Below, piece by piece: positions 12,923 to 24,415 of a stretch of DNA of 64,000 nucleotides (positions within the stretch are counted from its first letter, which is position 1; each line of letters begins with the position of its first letter). The stretch is from NCBI GenBank assembly GCA_902702965.1, contig CACRXP010000224.1, forward strand, positions 457,046 through 521,045. Direction: 5' to 3'. The position numbers and the translations under genes were made by a program. The notes beneath the pieces are model-generated. The model did no database searches, was not told the origin of the DNA, and saw only the letters and a program-made list of their open reading frames with translations. Source of the DNA: Spirometra erinaceieuropaei. Its lineage: Eukaryota; Platyhelminthes; Cestoda; Diphyllobothriidea; Diphyllobothriidae.

Positions 12923-15034
12923 TTTATGAAGAAAAGCACGTACTAACGGATTATGTACTTAAGAGTAAAAAGGATTCTGCGAGGTTAGTTGTAAAAATGT
13001 GGAACAGGCAGCCGTGAGGTCTATGAACGCATTCGACAAATGTGACACGATAGACTTGTGCTTGTGTTTAAAAATGAAGGCAAACATTTAACGGGCAATG
13101 CCGTTTTTTCTGTCCGAGTTTTGTTTGTTTGTCTTGCGTTCTCCTTCTTAGTAACCGTAACTATTGAGACAATTTTCAATGACAGGATATTATCATATTT
13201 TTGCTTGAACAAAGTACTGCAGTCCCATTTATATGCAATGCAGTTGCCACTATCATGCCCCATATGACAAAACCGTCCAACTTTAAGCGGAAAGTCCTTT
13301 ATCGAGATCCGCCATACGGTCTCTTTGCAGTCAGGATATCGCAGTTTCAAGCATACCCCAAACCATCGATCTCAACTGCCTAACGAAAGTGAATTTAAAA
13401 GTCCCTTGTCTGCGAAGTCTGTAAAACTGCAGGTTCGACTCATTTGCTCATCCGCAAAGCGTAGTAATACGCTAACGGGAAACGATCGGCCAATACGCTC
13501 ATTAATCTCGACTGGGGCATCTTCCACATTTTGTCGAAGGCCCCAAACTTCCGAAAAACTCAAGCCAGTTGCCTCCAAGTATACAGGTGTGTGTGGGTAA
13601 TACCTCACGCAGGCGTGAGTTGAAAATAAACAGTGGGAAATAAACAATGGCTAAAGTACAAAAGTCGAAGTTTTCGTCCAGACTGCTTGCATTGGAATGA
13701 AGTTTTATCTACAGTTAATGAGTCATTTCACGCTGTGCAGGGGTTAAAGGAAAATGTTAAATCCCAGCTCTCATAATAACTCACAGAGTACCCAAATAAT
13801 CGACTTACCTTTTTTTTATTTGAAGTCTGAATGTGCAGCCTGATAACGGATAAAGAAAGTTTTCACAAATACCGCAAAATTGCTACAAAACAATATGCGC
13901 GCTGATTTATTGACCTGAGTCAGGGGAACCAAAAAGTCCGGATAGCCACTGAGGTTCCTAAGGCAGCCTTTGGCAGTTTGCGCTATTAGCTTGAGAGACA
14001 TTATTCACTACCACCAACCTAGTCTGCCTGAATCTCAGTGTCTGATCGATGTGGGGCGATTCCAGCACACATGAGTTGACCGATAAGCAAGCAGCCACTT
14101 TTAATGCCTTATAATGCAGAATTACTTTAAAGTAACGAGACACTAGAAAACCAAGAGCACAGACTCTGGTAGCAATGAACACCTAACTTGATATAAAAAT
14201 TCGGGAATCAAGCCCGATAGTTTCCGTGTCGACTCAACAACATGATTTTTGTTGCTTTTGTTGCTGCAAGTGTAAGAAGTGGATGAGACATATCGTGAAG
14301 TCTAGATTGGTGCCCAAGAATAAGACATCTTATACCTGTTCTGTTAGTATGGTAGCCTGCAGCTCAACAGTCAACATCGAATATACATGCTGGCAGGGCC
14401 CCACAGTAAACAAGCCCGAAAATGGGACGCGGCGCGATTTCAGCCGACTCTACAAAAAACAACCCATCGACTGTGAAATGTAACGGATAATTAGAAAGGA
14501 TCGAACTGTAGTTTTTGATGTTTCGTTTTGCATACTTGAGCTGAAAGAATGAAGCGTGGCGTTGCCTGGCGAAAATCGGAGAGCGGACAAAAATGATGGC
14601 AAGCCCGCGTCACAAAGAAGACTGGGTGCAATGCAAATGGTTACCCTTGATTGTCTACACGCGCTAGACAAAATTAGACAACAGGACATTTTTCCGTTGA
14701 TTTACTTAGATGCCTGCAATGTCACATTTTTCCTCATAAGGGAAGAAGCAGGAATTTTTGCTTGCTGAAGTTGCTGGACGAACTGTTCATGTTGACTGAA
14801 ACTGTGAGAAGTAGAATGTCTAAACAGAAGTGTGGACGCCCTGACTAACGTTATTGTTGAACAGTTGGAGTGGAAAATTTACAGCCAGCGAGCATTTGTT
14901 TGGACTGCTCAACTGCTTAACCAAGTTGCTTCCTGCAACCATTCGTCTCTGTCATCTATTACTCACGTTTGTTATCACATCGTTCCCGGCATTTTCCTTC
15001 AGTAACTAATCCCTACATTGGTTTTTTACTATTA
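12923..15034. repeat. Tandem duplication, copy 2 (about 2.1 kb)
   Basis: This is the direct repeat of the preceding unit, abutting it head to tail. It ends at about CTACATTGGTTTTTTACTA, where similarity to copy 1 stops. By eye the copies differ by scattered substitutions and small indels, roughly one in ten bases, so this is not a sequencing duplicate. It lies inside the largest intron of the SAM gene. Confidence 0.88.
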
Positions 15035-17509
15035 ATGATTTTGTCTAACGAGAGGTTTACTTATTTGGGAGGAGACATCGAAAATTTGAGTAGAAAGAGT
15101 GGTCCCAGCCACTGGCCAGATAAAGTTGCAAGTCATTTGAAAGTCTGGTCGATTTTGGTCGTTAAAATTCTTGATAATTGAGAGCCGACCAATCTCTCCA
15201 GTGCGCCGGCAATCCGAGTAAATCCCCCTCGATTAACCATCCTCTTCCTTCTCAAGTGACCTCTCTAAAATTTTCATCTTCACCAATTTAAGAAATTAGG
15301 AGTGCCTTGTGTCTTCTGGACCATCGGTTTTCTCCTAGACCGGCCCTTCTTATACGGGCATGATCGTCTCACTGCCTAATGGACTGTGGCAACCGAACCC
15401 TGTTCATAAGTACTCAAAAAATTTGGAATAAAGAATGTTTTACAATTTAATCATATCCTGAAATTTCCTGTCAGAATTGCATAAGGAATATGCCGAAATG
15501 AGTGAATCAGAGTTCTTCAGGCTTATAATTTTCAAAACAGTCTTTAACCTCAGACAGGCCTGGAAAATGAAAGTAAGAAGGCTGTATATTTCTATAAGAT
15601 CGCTGATGTGCATCTCAGACTTAGTTCCCTGTTAAGCATGATTTATGGACTACGAATTTACAATGAGTTTTGAGGTCCATAAATTGCAATATAGTAGATT
15701 ACAGGTGGCTTTAACGGTCTTTTGTTTACGGCTTGCATTTTAAATCACCCCTGTTCAAATATGCATACTTTTAGATGCTCACGTAGCGTTGACTTGCTTA
15801 ATTATTTATCTCACTGGTTATGTCATTACCGTCAGAAATCCTCTTCTTCTATCAGCCACCAAGCGAACCCATCAGCTAGATGACGATAAAAAGTGTAAAT
15901 TCTACTCATTACTAAAGGAATCCGCCTAAGAGGATCTTTTGGTGGAATGTAAATATTGCACGTCTGTTTTGTGAAATGGAACAATCACCATCTCAAAAGC
16001 GAATGAATTACCTACAAATATACACCAATAATACGGATTTGTCTTTTTGACTGCATCGTGGGTAGAGGGGATGAGACAATCCATACGTCTGAGGTCGGTT
16101 AAGTGGGAAGGTCATTTAAGTTACTACTCGACTTTGTGTGTTAAAGGCCTTGACAACGGAGAGCCCATCAAACCACCGAGATACTGTCAGGCCTGTGAAT
16201 CCGATCCATTCTTCCTCCTCACGCTCTCAGCATTTTCGCCTAAATTTTTTTTATCCTTTATGAGAGAAAACCAGAAGTAAAAAAACCAGAGGATAGATGG
16301 GATAACGAAAAAAATTCTGAGACAGATGTGGAAACGAATGCGGCTGTGGTATGTCAGTGGAGAATAGCCACAGGTAGCAATTTAGTTTAGCTGTTGATCA
16401 ACCAAATCAAGTGTGCGTTGGCCATAAACTTTCTACAAAAATTACTTAACAGCATTGCTGATGAGGACTTTCGCACGTCTGTTTAGGACTTCTTCATCCC
16501 ACAATTTTTACCCGTAATGAACAGCGCGTCTAGCGCCTTAAGCGAGCGAAAATTGCTGTTTGTTTTTTTTGAAGAGAAATGTGACATTGTCGGAATTTCG
16601 GCAAATTTACGGAAAAATGACTTATTGTCTAATTTTATTTAACGGGAATGCCCATTTAAAATGAACAATTTTTATTTCTTTGTAATACGAGTTTTACCGT
16701 AATTTTCATTCCTTCAACGATTCTCGCAAGGAATTGCCATACTCAGTTCGTCCAGCTCTAACACGTGAAACGACAGCTTAACGGTCGTTCCCGACTTTGC
16801 CCAATCTGTGCTTCAAACCATGCAGTGCAAAGAGACATTGACAGTCTTAGTAATTAGTATATGGAGGTATCATACGTGCGCAGCATTTACCGCACATTCT
16901 TCGTCCTCCCCCTACCCGGGCCTGTTAACGCCTGAAAGGAAGGAGGAATAGAAAGAGAGTCAGTTGGGGAATAAGTACCCTACTGACAGCCTGCGAACAC
17001 GAGGGGTTACAACTCGTCATAAAAGACGCCTTATATATGCTGGTCCCTGTGCTGCCCAATAGCGTGTCAGCCGTTGAGAGCGTTCTAGAACGTTCCTACC
17101 CGTGGCGTGTCGGTCGCGGATTGGCCACCGCATGCGAGAGAATCCCCCCGCCGAAAAGTCTGGAATGTTCGACCAGCCACTGATTGTGCCGAACACTTGA
17201 GCAAAGCCATCACACGTGCTCAGCGCTATAGTAAACGCCGGTCGATAGGCTTCGGGCTGTGGTACCTTAACAGCAAATGATCTGATCGGCAAACTTCTAT
17301 GGGAAAGGGGGGTTTTGCCGGTTAATTATAGTCGTTTTCGGCGTCTCATAGTGATAGGATTAAGTGTCTGGTCTCACCAAAAAAGATGGTGACCTTGTGC
17401 TACTGAATATCTTTCTCATATTTGCGCTTTATTGCACGGGGTAGCATTCTAACAAAGGCACTCCCGTCTTAAGATCAATAGGCAGTACCCAGATACACAT
17501 AAGAGTTTT
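15035..17509. other. Intronic, no gene recognised
   Basis: Mostly A/T-rich sequence with no recognisable frame. The part at about 17,030-17,290 is noticeably G/C-richer and contains a heat-shock-element-like site, listed separately. Confidence 0.4.
17083..17095. promoter_or_regulatory. Heat-shock-element-like site
   Basis: TTCTAGAACGTTC is three perfectly spaced alternating units (TTC nn GAA nn TTC), the consensus bound by eukaryotic heat shock factor. It sits in a locally G/C-rich patch with a CCAAT-like GCCCAAT about 30 bases upstream. No gene start is visible nearby, so it may be a chance match or part of a repeat. Confidence 0.25.
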
Positions 17510-18250
17510 TCGATGCCCTTATACATTCAATTATCTTTCATGAAAAACCTGCATAACGATATTAATTCTTGTACTCCTTCGGTAGAAAATTACGTCTTCT
17601 TTGAATTTTATACTCGAAGGGTATCATTCGGTTTTTAAAAACCTTCTAAGTGTGAGATTTTCTAATACTGTGAAGTGGCCGTTCATTTACCAATTTGGCT
17701 GGTAAAGTTAACAACATGGCTCAAATGCACCGCTGAATTTTAAGACCCGAATATGTTGTCCATATAACACCGTAGATAAACGCGTGGTTTTCCGTACGCG
17801 GAAAATAAATTGTTTTTAGTTTGGAAACCCTAAATGCGAGTGAAAAGGCGCGTCGCGCTCAAAATTATTTGGGAATTGGAAAAGTTTTTGAAAACCGAAT
17901 TTTACACGTTCTTCGAGTATAAAATTGGAAGACGTAATTTTCAACCGAATGAGTTAATGAATGAATATTTTTATGCATGTTATCCATGAAATATAATTTA
18001 ATGTTTAAGGGCATCGAAAATCAATTAGAAAAATGCATGCTATTTAAGTAGTCAATTTTTACAGAGTATAGCGTTTGCATGCTGCTGGAAAGAAGATCGT
18101 TCGAAAGCCGACGTCCTGCGGTAACTGAATTATTATAGAATTATGTTGTTCAATGATTAGTTCTTCAACTCTACTTGATCAATCTTTTCGAAAGGAAAAC
18201 GCATTTCGCAATTTCGGTTGACAATCATGAGCTAGCCCACATACTGTATG
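17510..18250. repeat. Foldback repeat, AAGTAG family, copy 2 (left end truncated)
   Basis: Inverted arms run from GATGCCCTTATACATTC on the left to GGGCATCGAAAATCAATTAG on the right. The outer right end is AGCTAGCCCACATACTGTATG, matching the terminal motif of the full copies at 43.6 and 45.9 kb. The inner region contains TACGCGGAAAATAAATTG, shared with those copies. The left outer terminus is missing. Confidence 0.75.
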
Positions 18251-19002
18251 TGTTCAGTTAGCAAGACATTGCAACTGATAACGCCTAATGACCGAGGAAT
18301 GAGAGTTTGAGACAAAATTGTGAAAAGCACACTTTTCAGGATTCGCTACTAGTGACTAGTTGACCAGAAATGGTCTTGTCTGTGTCTTTAATTTCCTTCT
18401 GCACCAGCTACTACTACCAATGTGACTGCATGCGAAGCTCTAGCTCGAGCCCCAAGGCATAACGGGACGGCATGTCTTTTCACGCGATTGGTGATCGCAT
18501 TTCTGACATACTCTGGCCAGAAAAAACCCAACAGATGGTTAAATTTGAACTGGAAGGCAAATTTCTTCAACCAATAACAGCCTTTTTGTTGGAGTGAGTA
18601 ATGTGCCGTTTTTGGTCAATATGAACCTGCTGGCTGGTTCTCACCGCATTAGATCGGCATTAAATTATTGGGTTTCTCTTTAGCTGTTGATCAGTCAGTA
18701 TGTGGTTCACTGAAGGAGTTTTACGTACATGACTTCACTTGAGTAATTTTTTCCGTCATTATTTATATGGCCCTAGAAGATGTCAAGTTTATTTTCTGCA
18801 GGAGAAGCGCACAAAGGACATTTGTCGACTCACGTCCAGTGCTAACCATTATATTATTTTATCGAGACAGGCGGCTAGATAAAAGACACGCACATAGCCA
18901 TAAAAATGTCACACGCAGCTGCATTTTCCAGACTTATAGCATTTAAGCAGAAAGAGAGAGAAGTACTATCTATTTTTCAGAAAAATTGTCATAAATTCTC
19001 AT
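18251..19002. other. Intronic, nothing recognised
   Basis: No coding frame, RNA gene or repeat shared with the rest of the window was seen between the two foldback elements. Confidence 0.4.
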
Positions 19003-19785
19003 GGCGTTGCTCTGTCTTTTTGACCACCTGCAGAAACCACACTCTGTAAAAAAATACTGCTTATGTAGCATGCATTTTTCCTATTGATTTTCGATTATCT
19101 TATAAATCCAATATATTTTATAGAAAAATACCGCAAGAACATGCTCGATTTTGCTCATTTGGAAGAAAATCAAGTTATCTTCATATTTTGTGCCCGGAGA
19201 AAGTGTAAATCTTCGTTTTAAAATGTTTCCCAATTCCCGAATAATTTTCAGCCTGGTATGCCATTGTATCGGCGTTAAGCAATTTCGGTCTAAAAAGGTG
19301 CATGCTTTCCGAGCAAGGAAAATCATATAATCCTCTATGACTTTAAGAAGACACTACAGAGAGTTCATGAAATTTTGCAACGGATTTGTCCGTGTTGTCC
19401 ATTTCATGAGCAGCACTAGAAAACGTACATGTGCGATCTTGCATGCATGGATATCGCACGGTCTTATAAATCTCATAAGTAAATTGTTTTTAAAACCTGA
19501 ATGTACACTTTCTTCAGGCATAAAAGTTGAAGACCATGTGATTTCCGACTAAATGAGCAAAAGGGAGCATATTCTTGTGAATGCTTTCTGTAAAATATAC
19601 TTGAGTCTTATAAGACCATCGAAAATCAATAGAAAAAATGCATGTTACTTAGGCAGTCATTTTTTGCAGAGTGTGTATTCTGCAGGAGGTCAAAAAGAAG
19701 TGCATTCAAAAGCCGACATCCTGTTGAGTCCAAAATGTTAAAGGGTTATGCTGCAAGATAATCAGTATAACAACGCCAGTTTAGA
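19003..19785. repeat. Foldback repeat, AAGTAG family, copy 3
   Basis: The left arm starts GTCTTTTTGACCACCTGCAG and the right arm ends CTGCAGGAGGTCAAAAAG. Internal landmarks (CTATTGATTTTCGAT / ATCGAAAATCAATAG, and AAGTTATCTTCATATT against its complement) confirm the inverted structure. It resembles the copy at 2.5-3.5 kb more than those at 43-49 kb, so there are at least two subfamilies. Confidence 0.78.
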
Positions 19786-21865
19786 AACTCCCTTGGGAAA
19801 ACTGTCCAAAGGTTCAGGAAGGGAAAAGAGTCACGGCCAGAAAACACACTGGACAGATTTCCGATCGGTTCGCAGAAAGGTCATTTTTTAGCGACCATGA
19901 ATCATAATCCCAACAACTTGCAAAGGACCTCAAATTGAAGATATCCGCGAGTAGCACTTCGTCTGCTGAATTCAGTGAAAGTAAAAAAGTGATGAATTTT
20001 GACCAAGAATAGCGTGAAAGTAATAGTTCCTTAACCATGCAGAACAGCGTTTCCGAACTCTACCGAGACATGATCCAAGCCATCCTTCAGGAACTGGAGA
20101 TGAGTTTGTCTTTTAACAAGGTTACCATCAACCACATTACCAGCATACTTAACAAAAAGACGTCATTAGGAGATCTCAGCTCATTAGCAGGAAGTAAGAG
20201 AATAAACCGGATCCTCTGAGGTCCTAAATTAAATTCCTGCAGTGTGCTCTGGGTGTAAAACACGTCTGATCTGCCTGATTCCACAATCATTTGCCTAGCT
20301 GCAGCTTTAGCTCCTTTCAGTTCATCAAGGGGTTTAAAACGGAAACGGGGTGGCTTTTGTTCGGTTGGGGTGGGGAGAGTTTTTTCACCGCGGGCTCATT
20401 TCGAATGATGGCTGGTAAAACATTCCGATGGACTCACCCTACCTTCTCGTGTTCTGTAACACAGTTATGCATGTTTCATGACCCAACGAACTCCAAAAAT
20501 GAGCACACATAACTGATGGCCGGACTCCAGCTTGAAAAACGCATTCCTGCAGTAACACGGTTTCCAGCGTAGCCCATGTTGACAGCCATTTTCTTCGGAA
20601 ATGTTTTATGCTAAGCATGTGACAGTTAACATGCACAAGGCACTGGGGCATGAGATGCACATTTTGACTTCCGGCATGTCCGCCGACGCAGGCAGATTAG
20701 GACGCCTTTTTGGTCTTGCATAAAACATACTTTAATATGACCTTTTGCGTCTTGAATCATACGTAGCATTTCGAATAAAAATAGCGAGCGCGTATTACTG
20801 CATGCTGTGGCTCGGACCCGGTTTCTCCGACAGTTTATTCCATTCTAATTATTTAAGATTTATCGTGAAAGAAATGCCCCAGGTATATGATAAACTGTCT
20901 CTCCCTTTTTCTCTTCATATGTATATGTAATAACATGAACGGCTTTTGTGTCATCTAAATCGAACCGTTTTCCTGAGTGGGAGAGTGAGGGCGAATTTGA
21001 ACAGGAAGGGAGAATATAGGGAAGTGAGTTAAAGAGCAGGTCGGACAAATTGCCAAACATACGCAAACGGGAGGCGCCAAACGTAAAGAAATTCTTCACC
21101 GGAAATTTAATTTCCGCGCTTTGTCCGTTGCAGTCGGTGTGTGTACAACGTGTGCGCTTCCTCCGCCGATTTCACTGACTAGATGCACTTTGTCCTGTTG
21201 CCCGGGAAAACTGCACAGACTCCTCGCCCTTTTGTCAGGAGATTTGTGAGGAATTGCATTCATACGCTGTACTTTTACACGTTTAGCGTTTCTGTTTTGA
21301 ATACTGTTTACCCGGTGCTACGGTTCCCTAAAATCCATTTTGTGTTATTTTCCGCAAAACGAAATGCAGCATCCCGAGAAATGACCCCTGGTGCTGCAAA
21401 ACATGGCCGTGAAAGTGAAAGCTGATGCAGTACACATTACGGTGTCAAATTTAGATCTGCACCAATGGGATTCGCAGGTGTTAGACTGTGCAAAAAGTAC
21501 ATCAGCGTCTGGGAAAGGTTTCCGCGCGAGTATACTCTCTTCAAGCTGAACTATTACAACCTTGCCGCAAGGGCATAATTAGCCAACGGCGTAATTGAAC
21601 ATGCACAATGTCAGTGCAGTCTTTCTGACTAAAGTGATGTACTCACGCACTTGTTTATGAATGCAGCATGTGCTAAATCGCAAAACAAATAGTGAATAAA
21701 CAGAAGCCAGAGGAGTGAACACTCATGGCTGGTTTTTCGCCATCTCCCAATCCTTAAGGGCAGTGCCTTTCAGTCTATGTTTGACTGGTTACAGGCCTCT
21801 GAAGGGCCATGACCTAGGCAAATGCCGAACCGCATGCCATTCCTCTGGTCCTCAAGGCATGTGGA
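19786..21865. other. Intronic, one weak exon candidate only
   Basis: Apart from the possible exon at 20,043-20,193, no coding or repeat signal was recognised. Short frames on both strands look random. Confidence 0.4.
20043..20193 (+). CDS. Possible exon, unknown protein (weak)
   Basis: An acceptor-like TTCCTTAACCATGCAG precedes 20,043, and a strong donor-like GGAA|GTAAGAG follows 20,193. Only phase 0 is open across the 151 bases. The encoded 50 residues look helical, with regularly spaced Leu/Ile (VSELYRDMIQAILQELEMSL). Its exit phase (1) does not fit the next supported exon (phase 0), so it would need another exon, or it belongs to an alternative transcript or to nothing. I recognise no family. 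Confidence 0.22.
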
Positions 21866-22275
21866 CGTCTGCTATACCAGGATCAGCAAACCGTTGCCCT
21901 CACAGTCTGGTGCGCGCTGATAGTTCTTTGGCACCTGTTGCCCTGCCAGCAGATGCTTTTGCGCTCCCGCTGAGTATACAGGCTGCCCAGTCATCTTTCT
22001 GACCCGTTGTTGCGCTGTTTTTGTTGGTTTAAATCCTGACCAAGTGTTTGCCGTGGACCGTGCGTGTGATGGTACGCCTAGGTGTGGCGCTGGCCGCACC
22101 ATCCACCTGCGCCCTCCCCCGCCTCCTGACTTCTTGATTCTGTCTTGACACCAGGCTCAGGTGGAGAGAAGGGTGAGCGCGATGGGTGCTGTGCAAGTCC
22201 AGTCTGCACTATGAACTAAGTCGTGCGCATTTCACCGTGCCCGCTTCACCTTGCTATGGAGCATACGGTGGATAT
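21866..22275. repeat. Dispersed repeat family D, copy 1
   Basis: Matches 40,460-40,890 and 56,175-56,610 in the same order: ATACCAGGATCAGCAAACC-like start, CCTGCCAGCAGATGC, CCGCTGAGTATACAGG, TGACTTCTTGATTCTGTC, CTGTGCAAGTCC, and an end near GGTGGATATCGTCGG. No coding frame survives between copies. It looks like a SINE- or MITE-sized element of about 410-440 bases. Confidence 0.7.
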
Positions 22276-22399
22276 CGTCGGGCACGACTGTCGAGGGACT
22301 GTCGCCGTAGCTCGAAAATAGGTGAGATTGGAATGGGACGGTAGTTTGACATTCAGAATTGAAGTCAAACGCTCCACTCGGCCAGCAAATTTGGATCCG

Positions 22400-22740
22400 A
22401 CAACTACGCCAGCAATGAGATTTCCAGTCCTTTCATATTACTGCGAGCAAGGCGAATACGTCCGAGAAGTTGGAAGATTGCTCCGAACGCGATCAGCCGC
22501 ATACGCGGCAGCAGGGAGGAGACATGACATCACCTCCCAAGTCGCGCTTCATTCTACGGCATCCGGCCACACACTCAAGTTAGATGAGGCCGTCATTCTC
22601 GCGATAGGCGACAATCACGTGAAGTGCGAATTGTCTGACACATGATTCACTAGCCCTCTGTTTATCAGTAAGTGCAGCAATCCCCCTCCCACTCCGTATT
22701 CGGTTCTGAGACTTAGCCGGGCCGGCGTAGTTGGCCGCAC
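22400..22740 (+). pseudogene. Penelope-like element C-terminal remnant
   Basis: The frame reads SQVALHSTASGHTLKLDEA, then AIGDNHVKCEL, then a stop in place of the expected ESWF segment. Further on comes PYSVLRL in another frame. This is the region after the GIY-YIG core in Penelope-like elements. It aligns by eye with the remnants at 29.7 kb and 43.2 kb (LDEA/ENAE/LDKV; ELLESWF; PYSVLRL). Reverse transcriptase and the endonuclease core are absent. Broken by stops and frameshifts. Confidence 0.5.
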
Positions 22741-22939
22741 GGGGGACGCGGGGGGGGGCGAAGACTGCTTCAAATGCCAGGGTCGCTGAGCCAATAGGCT
22801 GAGTAATCATCACGCCAACATTCGACACGGATGATGCAATCGCAGCGATTAACGACTTGAATGCCGACCATCAAGCCATTATAGCACCATGAGCGATTGC
22901 CGTCCACGAAGTGGGAGGGGAGGGAGAGTTTTTGCTTTT

Positions 22940-23115
22940 CGTAGGCATGCGGAGCTTAACGACTGCATCCTATAAATGCTGCAACTCCTTGCGCCTTTAT
23001 TGCCCCCATCTTGGCCTTTCTTTGGTGATGGAGTCGTGCATGAATCCGAAACGCCAAGCGAAAAGAGCTCTTGTTCGTCTTCTCTCTTGGCATACCGCTG
23101 GATCAAATGCGTTCG
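22940..23115 (+). repeat. Dispersed repeat family C, fragment
   Basis: GACTGCATCCTATAAATGCT through CATGAATCCGAAACGCC matches 42,560-42,720 and, more loosely, the start of the 850-base units at 44,928 and 49,010. It follows a Penelope remnant here and adjoins one at 42.6-43.4 kb, which suggests that C is linked to, or inserted with, that element. Confidence 0.55.
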
Positions 23116-23832
23116 TTTTTTACTCTAATTCGTTAATTACCACCCACGCATTTTCCAAACTTTCAACTACAAACGGTGTAGTCCGCTTATTCAGTACGCC
23201 GTCTGATTATCGTCCCGACGGTGACGATGCCCGTTGGCGGTGATGCCGTCTGTCGGGGTGTTGCAAGCAGGAGGTTGTTCCCCAAATGCATGACGTTGTG
23301 ATAGCATCTCAAGTAGGCCTTGCAAGTAGGTAGACACCCATACGACTGGATTTTTATTCAGATTTAGGTATGTGATGAGAAATGACCTTCACTCTCAGTT
23401 CGGTCGCTCCAATCGGTAACAGGAACCCTTCCCCGTAACACAGAAACCTTGCGCTAAAGTCCAGGTAGGGTATCTATTAACGCGCCATGACTATCCCAAT
23501 CACGAACCATCCTGTCCTTACTAGTACTGATTTCTAATCAAGAATTTCTTATTACCGCAATAATGACCGGTGACAGTTTTCTTTATATGTTAAAATGTGA
23601 CTTTTGTACCATTTGATTTCGCGTATTTTGGGGTCGATTTAAAAGTTGTTTGTCATCGTCAGTGTTGGCGAAATAGATTGCAAGCAGTGATGACGAAAGT
23701 TGAGGAGAAGTCAACATGTTTGGTCCATAAAAATGTGATTAACGGTGCGCCTAAAACTGCTGCAGGCGCATTTGTCGATTTCGATGAAATAGTTGTCAAA
23801 CCAGATGGCCTCATTTGTCTTCCACCCTTCTC
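23116..23832. other. Intronic, nothing recognised
   Basis: Contains a chance frame (23,597-23,959) that runs into the SINE beyond it. No family recognised. Confidence 0.4.
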
Positions 23833-23850
23833 AATATATATATATATAGT

Positions 23851-24160
23851 GTTAGGGGGCGCTCACCGATCGTTCATACGGAACTCACTCGTTCCGTTGT
23901 GCCTTATGGACTCTCTCTCGAGCCCAACCAGCAGCCGCACAGCGGCGCATGATATATAGGCAGAATGATATTATCGACAAAGACAAGGGAGACTGGAATG
24001 GCCATTTCTGGCTTATTAGCCGTCGTCAGCCAGCCATCCCCAAGCCCGAAGTGTGGAACACCCGAGCCTCGAACTCGCGACCTGTTGATTTAGAAGTCAA
24101 CGCCTCTACTCACCGGGCCACGAGCCCGTTGCCCTGTCGGTTTTCGATCGGGAATATACA
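23851..24160 (-). mobile_element. tRNA-derived SINE, copy 1 (minus orientation)
   Basis: Read on the minus strand, a tRNA-like head at about 24,048-24,135 has an A-box-like TGGCCCGGTGAGTAGAGG and a B-box GAGTTCGAGGCTC. A body follows with GGCTGACGACGGCTAATAAG, CTTGTCTTTGTC, then the 3' end ATCGGTGAGCGCCCCCTAAC. An (AT)n microsatellite abuts it at 23,834-23,850. Complete copies of the same structure occur at 32.4 and 52.3 kb. Confidence 0.8.
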
Positions 24161-24415
24161 GTGTTAGGGGGCGCTCACCGATCGTTCATACGGAACTCAC
24201 TCGTTCCGTTGTGCCTTATGGACTCTCTCTCGAGCCCAACCAGCAGCCGCACAGCGGCGCATGATATATAGGCAGAATGATATTACCGACAAAGACAAGA
24301 CAAAGACACTTCGGGCTTGGGTATGGCTGGCTGACGACGGCTAATAAGCCAGAAATGGCCATTCCAGTCTCCCTTGTCTTTGTCGGTAATATCATTCTGC
24401 CTATATATATATGTA
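24161..24415. mobile_element. SINE, truncated inverted pair (copy 2)
   Basis: A minus-oriented SINE 3' part (24,161-24,300) is joined at ACCGACAAAGACAAG to a plus-oriented internal part (24,308-24,405, from TTCGGGCTTGGGTATGGC). The two share about 50 bases (around CTTGTCTTTGTCGGTAATAT) as inverted sequence. An AT microsatellite follows. Both tRNA heads are missing. Confidence 0.75.
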
